Below the pieces are notes generated by a model. The model was not told where the DNA came from. It was given only the letters and a program-made list of their open reading frames with translations, and did not search any database. A stretch of DNA of 50,542 nt from Actinomycetota bacterium. GTDB taxonomy: Bacteria > Actinomycetota > Acidimicrobiia > Acidimicrobiales > Acidimicrobilacustridaceae. The position numbers and the translations under genes were made by a program. Positions 24,812 through 32,828 of this stretch are shown here, piece after piece. Every line of letters starts with the position of its first letter. The first letter of the stretch is position 1. The stretch lies in NCBI GenBank assembly GCA_026393455.1, contig JAPLAE010000093.1:1-50542 (forward strand). Reading direction: 5' to 3'.

Positions 24812-25717
24812 ATGACCAGCGCCATCAAAGTCCGTGTGGGAATCGGCCTCGGAACCCTGTCTGGGGCAGCGACTCCCGATCGTTTCGCGTCAATTGTCGA
24901 CCGCTGTGAAGCACTGGGATTCGATTCTTTGTGGATGTCGGAACGGATCGGAGCAGAGACACCGGACCCGATGATTGCCCTCGCCATCGCCGCCGGTCGC
25001 ACGACACGAATGAAGCTCGGCACGTCGGTATTAGTTCTTCCTGGTCGGAACCCGGTCATCCTTGCGAAAGAGATGGCCACCCTCGATGTGCTTTCCGGTG
25101 GACGCTTTCTTCCCGCAGTGGGCCTCGGAGCAGTCGACCCCCCAGAACAACGGGCGTTCGGAGTTGAACGAGGTGAACGCGGGAGGCGTCACGATGAAGC
25201 ACTCGCGCTAATGCGCGCTTGTTGGACCGGCGAAGTCATTTCACACCACGGAGAGTTTTTCTCTGTCGACGATGTTCAGGTGTTACCTCGCCCCACACAA
25301 TCGCAACTCGATGTTTGGCTCGGAGGCATTGCGCCCAGCGAGCTTCGTCGAGTTGGACGCGTTGGAGACGGATGGCTGCCTTCGTTCTGCTCACCCACTG
25401 ACGTTGCCGAATCAATTCCTGTGATTGAAGCCGCTGCAGCAGAATTCGGTCGCACGATGGATCCACAGCATTACGGCGCATTGATTTCATACTCGGACGG
25501 GCCACTCCCCCAGCGCTTTGTCGACCTGATCGAACGCGGCCGTCCGGGACTCGATCCCCGTTCCGTCATCCCAACTCGAGATGCACTCCCGTCGTTACTG
25601 AAAGAGTTCATCGATGCCGGCGCGTCGAAGTTCGTCATCATCCCGTTGGTGGGCGATGCTGATCCTGATGCTGAACTCAGTGCCCTCGCTGAAGCGCTAT
25701 TGCCGCTAGAAACCTAA
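24812..25717 (+). CDS. LLM-class F420-dependent oxidoreductase
   Basis: 301 residues of the luciferase-like fold: VRVGIGLGTLSG, LGFDSLWMSERIGAETPDP, MKLGTSVLVLPGRNPVILAK, LDVLSGGRFLPAVGLGA and LDVWLGGIAPSELRRVGRVGDGWLP. These match the F420-dependent TIGR03619/03854-type oxidoreductases of Actinobacteria. The substrate is unknown. The ATG at 24812 was chosen because a GAGG site lies 7 nt upstream. Its stop is 10 bp from the convergent SnoaL-nitroreductase gene. Confidence 0.88.
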   Translation: MTSAIKVRVGIGLGTLSGAATPDRFASIVDRCEALGFDSLWMSERIGAETPDPMIALAIAAGRTTRMKLGTSVLVLPGRNPVILAKEMATLDVLSGGRFLPAVGLGAVDPPEQRAFGVERGERGRRHDEALALMRACWTGEVISHHGEFFSVDDVQVLPRPTQSQLDVWLGGIAPSELRRVGRVGDGWLPSFCSPTDVAESIPVIEAAAAEFGRTMDPQHYGALISYSDGPLPQRFVDLIERGRPGLDPRSVIPTRDALPSLLKEFIDAGASKFVIIPLVGDADPDAELSALAEALLPLET

Positions 25718-25727
25718 GGGCATCCGA

Positions 25728-26846
25728 TCACGAACTGCGGAACTGATTCCACCTTGTGAGTTCTTCGGCGGGCTTGCGCGGGGTGATGCGAAAGTCCGTG
25801 CCGATTGTGTGGGCGATTGGGAACAGGCCTACTTGCATCCATTCCTCGTAAGGAATCCCTAAGACCTCTGCGACCTCGCGCTCGCGGATCAACGTCAACG
25901 TCGTCCACGCCGATCCGAGTCCGCGCGATCGAAGGGCCAGCATGAATGACCAAAGCGCCGGTACAACCGACCCCCAACGGCCCGCCTGCCAAAACGTCGA
26001 AGTTCGATCGGCATGGGCCCCGGACCCATTTCCATCAGTCCGACCAGCGACGATGGGAACGCAGAGAACCGGAACCTTCTCAATATTCTCGGCAAGGTAG
26101 GCAACGCTGCGGGCAATGCGCTGTTGCGCTTCAGAGGTGCGGTCCACTCGATCTTCAGCCGCGTCAGTACGAGGACGACCAATGAAGTCGGCCATGGCAG
26201 AGCGATAGATCGCTGCGAGTTTGGCTTTGGTTTCGGCGTCGTCGACGAATATGAATCGATAGGGCTGCTGGTTTGACCCGTTGGGCGCGTGAACCGCAAT
26301 CTCCATGCACTCGGCAATGACATCGCGGTCAACCGAACGTTCGAGATCAAGCCGCTGCCGAACCGATGGCGTCGTCATGAGAATTTCATCAGGGTCGTGA
26401 ACAACTAATGGCCCCTGAAACAGGGTTTCATAAGCGTTCAACGTTCCCCAGTGTTCCCAAATGCGATCGATCAGTCCGTCATCAGTGAAGCGAAAGAGGA
26501 ATCCGTAAACGTTTTCGTAGGGCTTCCCGCCGATGGTCGTTGCTTTATAGAGATGTTGACGGAAGACGTAAGGCCCGTCGGCAATCGTATGGACGTCATC
26601 GAAACTGATCGTCGAAAGGTCATACCTATCGATTCGTCGGCCGTTCGGTTGCGGTGGTGACGGCGCTCGTCCCAAGATCCGTGCGCCCACTTCTTCTTTG
26701 CCACGGAACACTGTTTGTCCAGGTGCCGCGGGAAACTTTCCAAGACCGTTCCACCACTCGATGTCTTCCGTCATAAACGACAGACGGTCGACCTCGCGTC
26801 CAGCGACAAAGAACTGTTCGACTAGCGATTTATTGCGTTCGCTCAC
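25728..26846 (-). CDS. SnoaL/NTF2-like - nitroreductase fusion protein
   Basis: 372 residues. Residues 1-~145 are an NTF2-like cone (ERNKSLVEQFFVAG, TEDIEWWNGLGKFPAAPG, VFRGKEEVGARI, FRFTDDGLIDRIWEHW), the fold of SnoaL cyclases and limonene-epoxide hydrolase. Residues ~160-372 are a nitroreductase: SVRQRLDLERSV, IAVHAPNGSNQQPYRF (FMN/substrate region, 183-198), and a C-terminal WTTLTLIREREVAEVLGIP with PRKPAEELTRW. The second half likely uses FMN and NAD(P)H. The GTG at 26844-26846 was chosen for the GGGGGAT site just upstream; a GTG five codons earlier is also possible. Neighbours on both sides are F420-type oxidoreductases. The fusion is unusual, and the reaction is unknown. Confidence 0.8.
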   Translation of the reverse strand: MSERNKSLVEQFFVAGREVDRLSFMTEDIEWWNGLGKFPAAPGQTVFRGKEEVGARILGRAPSPPQPNGRRIDRYDLSTISFDDVHTIADGPYVFRQHLYKATTIGGKPYENVYGFLFRFTDDGLIDRIWEHWGTLNAYETLFQGPLVVHDPDEILMTTPSVRQRLDLERSVDRDVIAECMEIAVHAPNGSNQQPYRFIFVDDAETKAKLAAIYRSAMADFIGRPRTDAAEDRVDRTSEAQQRIARSVAYLAENIEKVPVLCVPIVAGRTDGNGSGAHADRTSTFWQAGRWGSVVPALWSFMLALRSRGLGSAWTTLTLIREREVAEVLGIPYEEWMQVGLFPIAHTIGTDFRITPRKPAEELTRWNQFRSS

Positions 26847-26911
26847 TTGATCCCCCAACACACCGGCGACACTGTCGACGCCCTCTTGGGAGCGTAATGC
26901 GGAGCGACGAA

Positions 26912-27886
26912 TCAGATCTTCAAGGGCTCGTCGCTGAGACCCATCTGCACTCGATCCACGAGTCCGCCGAATTTCTGCTTGATCTCGGCACTTACCGACT
27001 CGAGATCACCGATCACCGCAAATTCACGAAGCATCTCGTCGGTAATGAGATCGGCCATCGCTACCCATTCGCCCTGCTTTGACAGTCGATTGAGTTCATC
27101 GCCGACTTCGCCCCATCCGTGATGCTCGAGCACGCCGCGATAGGCGGGCGTCGAACCATAAAACGCGAGTTGCTGGCGAACTGCGGCCCTCTTAGGAGCG
27201 ATCTCGGCTTCGTCGCGACCCACGGCCGACATGATTGGGATGGTCACCTCGATGTCACTTCGCGAACGATTGGATCGATCGAGCCCTTTCGCAAGGTTGG
27301 TCATGGTCACATCGCGTAGATACGAAGGTGTTGTAAATCCGTGGGCCATGAGTCCGTCGGCAACTTCGCCGGCAACGGCGGTCATTGCCGGTCCGACAGC
27401 GGCAACAAAAACCCGTGGATTTCCGACCTCGCTTGAACCTTGGCTGAACATTGGCGTCATAAGCGTGTGCTTGTAGTACTCACCACGAAACTCCAGTGGA
27501 CTTCCGTTCTCCCAAGACTCCCAAATCGCCCGCATGGCAAGAACAAATTCGCGCATGCGCGCAGCGGGATCCGACCATGGCATTGAAAATCGTTTCGTGA
27601 TGTGAGGCTTGATCTGACTTCCCAAACCAACAATGAAGCGTCCGCCCGAGAGCCGATTGATGTCGTTAGCCAGCACCGCGACGTTCATCGGGTTTCTGGC
27701 GAATGCCACTGCGATCCCGGTAATGAGATCAAGGCGTTCGGTTGATGCTGCTCCCATGGCAAGTGGCAAAAATGGGTCATGGGAGATCTCCACCGATACT
27801 GCCCCATCAAATCCAGCATCCTCGGCCTGTCGAATTGAGGCAGCGGCGCTGGCCAGATCCCCATGGATGATTGCGTCAGTCTTCAT
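26912..27886 (-). CDS. LLM-class F420-dependent oxidoreductase (MSMEG-type)
   Basis: 324 residues of the luciferase-like fold: IRQAEDAGFDGAVSVEISHDPFLPL, LDLITGIAVAFARNPM, LSGGRFIVGLGSQIKPHI, MRAIWESWENGSPLEFRGEYY and VFVAAVGPAMTAVAGEVADGLM. The GSQIKPHITKRFSMPW segment is typical of the actinobacterial F420 family TIGR03617, to my recollection. Start: ATG 27884-27886 with a weak CAGAAT -10-like box 6 nt upstream; an earlier in-frame start lies at 27925. It is divergent from the tandem acyl-CoA dehydrogenase (91 bp between starts). Confidence 0.85.
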   Translation of the reverse strand: MKTDAIIHGDLASAAASIRQAEDAGFDGAVSVEISHDPFLPLAMGAASTERLDLITGIAVAFARNPMNVAVLANDINRLSGGRFIVGLGSQIKPHITKRFSMPWSDPAARMREFVLAMRAIWESWENGSPLEFRGEYYKHTLMTPMFSQGSSEVGNPRVFVAAVGPAMTAVAGEVADGLMAHGFTTPSYLRDVTMTNLAKGLDRSNRSRSDIEVTIPIMSAVGRDEAEIAPKRAAVRQQLAFYGSTPAYRGVLEHHGWGEVGDELNRLSKQGEWVAMADLITDEMLREFAVIGDLESVSAEIKQKFGGLVDRVQMGLSDEPLKI

Positions 27887-27977
27887 ATCGCCATTCTGGT
27901 GTGTCTCTCCACATGGGTGCGCCACTCATTCGGTGGATACGCTGCCGCGGTCCCGTATCTCGTTCTGGAGCAGCTCA

Positions 27978-30134
27978 ATGTCGATCGCCATTACCGAAGA
28001 CCACCGCACGCTTTCCGATGTCACCGCCGACTTTCTCGAGCGACACGATTCACGAGGGGCGGCCCGGGAACTTCTCGAAGCATCAGCAGAGACGATGCCG
28101 GCATTCTGGTCTGCGCTTGCGGATCTCGGATGGCTCGGTCTTCACATCCCCGAGGAGAACGGCGGTTCTGGATTCGGGATGCCTGAACTCGTTGTTGTTG
28201 TCGAACAGATGGGAGCGGGTCTTGCACCTGGACCATTCCTCTCCACGGTCATTGCGAGCGCGGCCATCACGGCAGTTGCTCCCGGTGACGTTGCTGCACG
28301 TCTCCTTCCTGGCCTTGCCGACGGCAGTGTCGTTGCTGGTATCGGATTTGGTGATGCACTCTCCTCGAAAGCAAACACCATCGCCGGAACTGCCAAATCA
28401 GTCTTGAGCGGCGCACTTGCCAATCTGCTCGTCGTAACCGTGGGCAGCGATCTTGCAATCGTCGACGCCACAACAAAGGGTGTCGACATCCGCCTCCTCG
28501 CGAATCTCGATCTCACGCGCCGAAGCGCTCAAGTCACCTTCGACGATGCAGAAGCGATCATCGTTCCCGGTGGCGCACAATCACTTATCGACTTCGCACG
28601 ACTCCTTCTTGCTGCTGAAGCAACCGGTGTCGCACGAGCCACAACTGATATGGCCGCCGACTACGCCCGCGAGCGTCAGCAGTTCGGACGAGCGATCGCC
28701 ATGTTCCAGGCAGTCAAGCATCACTGCGCCAACATGCTTGTTGAAACGGAAATCGCAACTGCTGAAGTTTGGGATGCTGCCCGCGCTGCAGCCGCCGGCG
28801 GTGAACAGTTCTCCTACGCAGCGGCGATGGCCGCAGCAACCGCAGCCCACGCCGGCGATCGAAACTCACAGATGAACATCCAGGTGCACGGCGGCATCGG
28901 ATTCACATGGGAACACGACGCGCATCTCTACTTGCGACGCGCTCTTGCGATCGAGGCGCTTATCGATGCCGAGCAAGCCGCCATCGACATCGCCAACCTC
29001 CTCCGCAAGGGCGTGAAGTTGGTGCGCTCTGTGGAACTTCCCCCTGAAGCTGAAGCGTTCCGATCTGAAGCCCGTTCAGCCATTGAGGCGGTCAAGGACC
29101 TTGAAGGAACCAAGCAGGTCCAGGCGCTCGTCGCTTCTGGCTACGCCGTCCCACATTGGCCCAAGCCATGGGGTCGTGCAGCAAGTGCAATCGAACAGCT
29201 CGTGATTGAAGAGGAGTTCAATCGTGCGGGATTCAAGCGACCCAGTTACCAAATCACTGGTTGGGTCATCCTCACACTCACGCAGCACTCCACCGACGAT
29301 CAGCTGGAACGTTGGATCATGCCCGCTCTTAATCAAGAACTCATCTGGTGTCAGCTGTTTAGCGAACCCGATGCCGGTTCTGATGCTGCTGGTGTAAAGA
29401 CAAAGGCCACACGCGTTGATGGCGGCTGGCTCGTTAATGGTCAGAAGGTTTGGACCACCGGAGCTCATCTTGCTTCGTTCGGCCTCATTACTGTGCGCAC
29501 GAACCCCGATCTCCCAAAGCACCAGGGCATCACGTGCATGGTTGTCGACATGCACGCTGAAGGCGTCGAGATTCGCCCGCTTCGAATGGTGAACGGTGGC
29601 GCCGAATTCAACGAGGTGTTCTTTAACGACGTGTTCGTACCTGATGACGATGTCGTCGGCCCGGTCGATGGCGGCTGGACGGTCGCTCGCGGAACGCTCG
29701 GCAACGAAAGCGTCAGCATCGGCAGTGGCGATGGCGCAATGGTTATCCCACCGGCTTCGTTCCTTGCACCATTCGACGCCAACCCCGAACGACTCTCTGG
29801 CGGCGCTGGTCGCATCGGCCGAGCCACTGCTCGTTCACAAGCGGCCGAGACACTCAACGTGCGCAGTGCACAGCGGGCCGTCGCCGGTGGTGAACCCGGA
29901 CCAGAAGGCGCGGTCACGAAGTTGCTGCTCACCGAAAACGCAGAAGAAGCCGCTGCGATTCTTTTCGAACTCGCCGGAACAACCGGGGTTTACCTCGAAG
30001 ACGAAGGATTCATGGGTGGCACGTTGCAACTCATGCATCGTGCCCTCGCTATTGCTGGAGGAACCTCAGAGATCAAGCGCAACCAGATCGGCGAGCGAAT
30101 TCTCGGACTCCCCCGCGATCCGCTGATCAACTAG
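27978..30134 (+). CDS. Tandem (double-domain) acyl-CoA dehydrogenase, FadE34-like
   Basis: 718 residues formed by two acyl-CoA dehydrogenase units in series: about 1-345 and about 355-718. The first has ERQQFGRAIAMFQAVKH, the FAD motif HGGIGFTWEHDAHLY (304-318); the second has VPHWPKPWG, LFSEPDAGSDAAGVKT, VDGGWLVNGQKVWTTGAH and C-terminal AIAGGTSEIKRNQIGER. The usual C-terminal catalytic Glu of MCAD-type enzymes is Gly (AGGTSEI), so the base must sit elsewhere, as in the IVD-like and ChsE-type ACADs. One active half plus one degenerate half, acting as a fused version of the alpha2-beta2 ChsE complexes, is the FadE34-type architecture of Actinobacteria used on branched or sterol side-chain acyl-CoAs. 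ATG 27978 follows a GGAG site. Substrate unknown. Confidence 0.85.
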   Translation: MSIAITEDHRTLSDVTADFLERHDSRGAARELLEASAETMPAFWSALADLGWLGLHIPEENGGSGFGMPELVVVVEQMGAGLAPGPFLSTVIASAAITAVAPGDVAARLLPGLADGSVVAGIGFGDALSSKANTIAGTAKSVLSGALANLLVVTVGSDLAIVDATTKGVDIRLLANLDLTRRSAQVTFDDAEAIIVPGGAQSLIDFARLLLAAEATGVARATTDMAADYARERQQFGRAIAMFQAVKHHCANMLVETEIATAEVWDAARAAAAGGEQFSYAAAMAAATAAHAGDRNSQMNIQVHGGIGFTWEHDAHLYLRRALAIEALIDAEQAAIDIANLLRKGVKLVRSVELPPEAEAFRSEARSAIEAVKDLEGTKQVQALVASGYAVPHWPKPWGRAASAIEQLVIEEEFNRAGFKRPSYQITGWVILTLTQHSTDDQLERWIMPALNQELIWCQLFSEPDAGSDAAGVKTKATRVDGGWLVNGQKVWTTGAHLASFGLITVRTNPDLPKHQGITCMVVDMHAEGVEIRPLRMVNGGAEFNEVFFNDVFVPDDDVVGPVDGGWTVARGTLGNESVSIGSGDGAMVIPPASFLAPFDANPERLSGGAGRIGRATARSQAAETLNVRSAQRAVAGGEPGPEGAVTKLLLTENAEEAAAILFELAGTTGVYLEDEGFMGGTLQLMHRALAIAGGTSEIKRNQIGERILGLPRDPLIN

Positions 30135-30148
30135 TTCGCAGGGAGCTG

Positions 30149-30228
30149 GAACCTCTTGGCGCTTTCGAATCAGTGAATTCGGGGGCCACGATCACCAGAG
30201 AACCGATGACTTCCAGAGGTTTTTTATT
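30149..30228 (+). terminator. Candidate long-loop terminator after the tandem ACAD
   Basis: ACCTCTTGG (about 30150-30158) can pair with CCAGAGGT (30213-30220), which runs directly into a T-rich stretch (TTTTTTATT). The loop of about 55 nt contains a smaller hairpin CGAAT/ATTCG. This could end transcription of the ACAD gene, but the long loop makes it uncertain. Confidence 0.3.
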
Positions 30229-30229
30229 G

Positions 30230-30313
30230 TGCCCGGAACGGGACTTGAACCCGTAAACCCTTGCGAGTCGGGGGGTTTAAGCCCCCTGCGTCTGCCAATT
30301 CCGCCATCCGGGC
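30230..30313 (-). tRNA. tRNA-Leu (anticodon UAA)
   Basis: Read on the minus strand: 7 bp acceptor stem GCCCGGA/TCCGGGC, anticodon stem GGGGG/CCCCC with loop CTTAAAC (anticodon TAA), long variable arm (type II tRNA), and T-loop GGTTCAAGTCC. The discriminator base is A, as in Leu tRNAs. CCA is not encoded. No integrase or direct repeat of its 3' end was found beside it. Confidence 0.95.
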
Positions 30314-30459
30314 TGGAACTGCTGCAACGGTACCGCCCCGACGGGAGCCGTTAGACAGCTTTCGGGAAGGAACCGACTCCAGCGGCGGCGCTCGTGGCGA
30401 GCAGCGCTATTCACTGTCCTGGCGACCCTCTGGACGGGCTGGTCTCGTGCGTGGGTCTC

Positions 30460-30978
30460 CTACTTCACAAAGAAGAACTCGGCTTTTTGAATCGGAGGGC
30501 TGTCACCCTCAACAGTTCCAATCATCTCTCCACGAACGCCTCTGTAAATCCCCGTTCCGCCGAGAATCACCAAGTGAACAACGTCGCCCTTGCCTAGCGA
30601 CTTCCCGATAACCGAGTCGAGGACTCCACTCACCATGATTGTGCCCTCTGGAAGCGAGTAGTCCCACGTCGAATCACGCCATGTTCGGTTGTTCGCTATA
30701 TCTGTGCGAACGGTGACCGACATGTAGACCTCATCACCGAAATACGGACCGTTCGGGGTCAGAGATGCCGTTCCATAAATAAAGGTTTCGTCTCCATCAG
30801 TCGTGCCAGTACTTCCAGTATCAAGTACCTCTGATTCGGTAACAGTTGTGTAGAGAGTCAACGAAGCTGTCGATGACTTCGACGTCGAATGCGCCGAATT
30901 CATAGACACGAGTGCGCCGACAACTAGTGCACAGATGGCAACAGCAGCGACTATTACGAAAATACGTTGCTTTTTCAT
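30460..30978 (-). CDS. Secreted or anchored AOC-barrel-like protein
   Basis: 172 residues. A lysine-rich start is followed by a hydrophobic segment (about 6-24, IFVIVAAVAICALVVGALV) that acts as signal peptide or membrane anchor. The rest resembles the allene-oxide-cyclase / dirigent-like beta-barrel, with the family motif GGTGIYRGVRGEM (140-152) and LTLYTTVTESEVLDTG. Bacterial AOC-like proteins have no settled role. ATG 30976-30978 was chosen for the AAGGA site 5 nt upstream; an ATG four codons earlier lacks one. By eye its GC is lower than its neighbours, and it sits alone between a tRNA gene and a gene-poor stretch. Confidence 0.65.
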   Translation of the reverse strand: MKKQRIFVIVAAVAICALVVGALVSMNSAHSTSKSSTASLTLYTTVTESEVLDTGSTGTTDGDETFIYGTASLTPNGPYFGDEVYMSVTVRTDIANNRTWRDSTWDYSLPEGTIMVSGVLDSVIGKSLGKGDVVHLVILGGTGIYRGVRGEMIGTVEGDSPPIQKAEFFFVK

Positions 30979-31344
30979 TTTTTCCTTCATGCGTGAGTTT
31001 GAAGGCGCTGCGTTTCCCCCGTTGCGTTGCTGCGCATGCGCATGGCCACAACGGTGGCGGTGAGTGATCCTTTGATGCCGCCGATGGTAAATATGCTCAG
31101 TTGTCGGAGTTCTCGTTTAAGGCAGTCAAGCGCCGCACAAACATCACTCGACTCTTTCCCGCCATACGCTCAACGAGGTGCAAGTGCACGCCCGAGCGCT
31201 CCTACGCCAGAACGATAAAGACAACGAAATCGACGATAGCCCGTTCACGTTTGCGAAGTGCTCGAAAGAACTATGACGGGAGTGGGTTTCAGATCATCGG
31301 ATTCACGTGCACTCTGCAGCGGCCCTAAACGTATCGACCTGAGT
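30979..31344. other. 366-bp stretch without a recognised gene
   Basis: No open frame here resembles a protein. The minus strand has short interrupted pieces, for instance one encoding LVERMAGKSRVMFVRRL before a stop, which might be a gene remnant. A more AT-rich spot near 31088-31096 (atatttacc on the minus strand) could be the -10 region of the AOC-barrel gene. Nothing else stands out. Confidence 0.4.
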
Positions 31345-31776
31345 TCAGGCCACTCGAGTCTGAGGCTGGCCCGCCGGCTGTGGGCCTCGCCGCCCGGCAC
31401 TCTGACCAGAGCGGCCACTGTTGCGCCGCTTGGCCACACCATCGCCCTCGTGAGGCGCTGTGCCCCGCATGACATCGGCCTCGACCGCTGCCCACATAAC
31501 GGTGCGGGCAGCGCCAGCGGTGGGCCCAGAGAGCGAATTTGAAACGATGACGCCGTCGATCATGTCGGCCAACACCGATACCCATGACCGGCCTTTGATT
31601 CGCACAGCGACGGTCACTGCCTCGCCTCCGAGGGCATCGGACTGTCTCTTCATCGTGCGATCGACACCAGCTAAGCGAGGCGGACTGCGGAAGCTCGGCA
31701 CCACGAGCCCCGCGGCGCGCGCCACCTCGCCAAGAGTTCGGGCGGCGGCTGCGAAGCGCAGCGAAGAAGCTTCCAT
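31345..31776 (-). CDS. Conserved actinobacterial hypothetical protein
   Basis: 143 residues. The N-terminal 80 residues (LRFAAAARTLGEVARAAGL, VPSFRSPPRLAGVDRTM, AVTVAVRIKGRSWVSVLADM) match a pattern I recall from short conserved proteins of Actinobacteria; the last ~30 residues are Arg/Gly/Pro/Gln-rich and probably disordered. No function is proposed. It is divergent from the PD-(D/E)XK nuclease gene, with a CATAGT -10-like box 7 nt before its ATG. Confidence 0.6.
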   Translation of the reverse strand: MEASSLRFAAAARTLGEVARAAGLVVPSFRSPPRLAGVDRTMKRQSDALGGEAVTVAVRIKGRSWVSVLADMIDGVIVSNSLSGPTAGAARTVMWAAVEADVMRGTAPHEGDGVAKRRNSGRSGQSAGRRGPQPAGQPQTRVA

Positions 31777-31783
31777 GACCGCA

Positions 31784-31789
31784 ACTATG
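31784..31789 (-). promoter_or_regulatory. Candidate -10 box (CATAGT), conserved hypothetical
   Basis: CATAGT on the minus strand is 7 nt before the ATG at 31776, without a ribosome site. Confidence 0.35.
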
Positions 31790-31830
31790 CCAACAGGGTG
31801 TGACAGTCCCCATCAACGAGCGCGCCGCCG

Positions 31831-31836
31831 TACCAT
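31831..31836 (+). promoter_or_regulatory. Candidate -10 box (TACCAT), Fe-S nuclease
   Basis: TACCAT is followed by 8 nt and the ATG at 31845. It lies inside a possible longer frame beginning at GTG 31800, which is why the later start is preferred. Confidence 0.45.
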
Positions 31837-31844
31837 TCAGCGCG

Positions 31845-32810
31845 ATGACTGTTGATGAGGCGCCACTCAATCCTGCCCAGCAGGAAGTGCTCGATCTTCT
31901 CGGGGCCACCCCTGAGGACCGTCCATCGTTCGCGCCCACACTCAAGGCAACGCTCCGTGCCGACCTCGAAGATGCACTCTCCGACCTCGCCTCAGAGATC
32001 AGTCCCGATTCCCCCATGTTCGTCAATAAACATGACCTCGCCATGGCCCATGGCTGCGAGCGTCGTTACCTCGCCGAAAAGGAAAAGCCCTTCGAGTGGA
32101 GTCCGCCCCTCGCACGCGGAACCATCGCCCACAAAGCCATCGAACTCTCCATGCACCAACGGCGGCGCCCGATACCTCTTGAACTTGTTGACGAGGCCAT
32201 GGACCGACTTGAACGATCTGACGATTCCATTTCGTACTGGCTCAGCACGTGCTCCGAAACCGATCGAGCCGAGGTTCGAGCATTCGCCAACGAACGGGTG
32301 GCCACATTTCTCGAGTGCTTCCCTCCGGTCAAAGTCGGATGGTCTCCCGTTACCGAGGCTCGCATGCGCCTCGAACTCCTTGACCACCGCATCGTGATTT
32401 CCGGCCGATCGGATCTCACACTCGGCCGTGCCGACGGCCTCACTGCAGGCAAGGTCATCATCGATTTCAAGACCGGCTCGATGTCACCAACCCACACCGA
32501 CGACCTTCGCCTCTACGCACTTCTCGAAACCATCCGTATCGGCACACCGCCTCGTCTTGCCGCCTCCTATTACCTCGATGCTGGAACAGCCCAGGCCGAG
32601 GCCATCACTGAAGACGTCCTGCACACTGCAGTCGCCCGCACCGCCGACGGAATCCGAAAGCTTCACGAACTTTCCGTCGGGAAACGAGCGCCCGTTTTTC
32701 GTCCGAGTTGGGGTTGTCGTTGGTGTCCGATCCGCACAGAGTGCGAACCGGGGCGCGCGTTTCTTGGTGAGGCCGACGCAGACAACAGCGATCGGTTCGA
32801 CGACAACTAA
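31845..32810 (+). CDS. PD-(D/E)XK nuclease with Fe-S cluster (RecB/Cas4-like)
   Basis: 321 residues. Nuclease motifs in order: GTIAH (92-96), D190 in ISGRSDLTLG, D207-F-K209 in IIDFKTG, and LRLYALL (221-227), the RecB-family arrangement. Cysteines C71 (in HGCERRYL) and C291, C294, C300 (CRWCPIRTEC) fit the [4Fe-4S] staple of AddB, Cas4 and RecB-like exonucleases. It probably cleaves single-stranded DNA ends. No helicase or Cas gene is nearby, so it is a stand-alone member common in Actinobacteria, with unknown role in repair. A GTG at 31800 could extend it by 15 residues, but a -10 box lies between. Confidence 0.85.
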   Translation: MTVDEAPLNPAQQEVLDLLGATPEDRPSFAPTLKATLRADLEDALSDLASEISPDSPMFVNKHDLAMAHGCERRYLAEKEKPFEWSPPLARGTIAHKAIELSMHQRRRPIPLELVDEAMDRLERSDDSISYWLSTCSETDRAEVRAFANERVATFLECFPPVKVGWSPVTEARMRLELLDHRIVISGRSDLTLGRADGLTAGKVIIDFKTGSMSPTHTDDLRLYALLETIRIGTPPRLAASYYLDAGTAQAEAITEDVLHTAVARTADGIRKLHELSVGKRAPVFRPSWGCRWCPIRTECEPGRAFLGEADADNSDRFDDN

Positions 32811-32828
32811 TAGTCACCAAATAACTCG

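Noticed and set aside
30230-31344. Integrated element at tRNA-Leu
   Set aside because: No integrase, no repeat of the tRNA 3' end, and no mobile gene; only a weak hint of an islet remains.
31325-32044. Open frame of about 239 codons antisense to the nuclease start and overlapping the conserved hypothetical
   Set aside because: Composition is Arg/Ser-rich and shadow-like; both real genes cover it.
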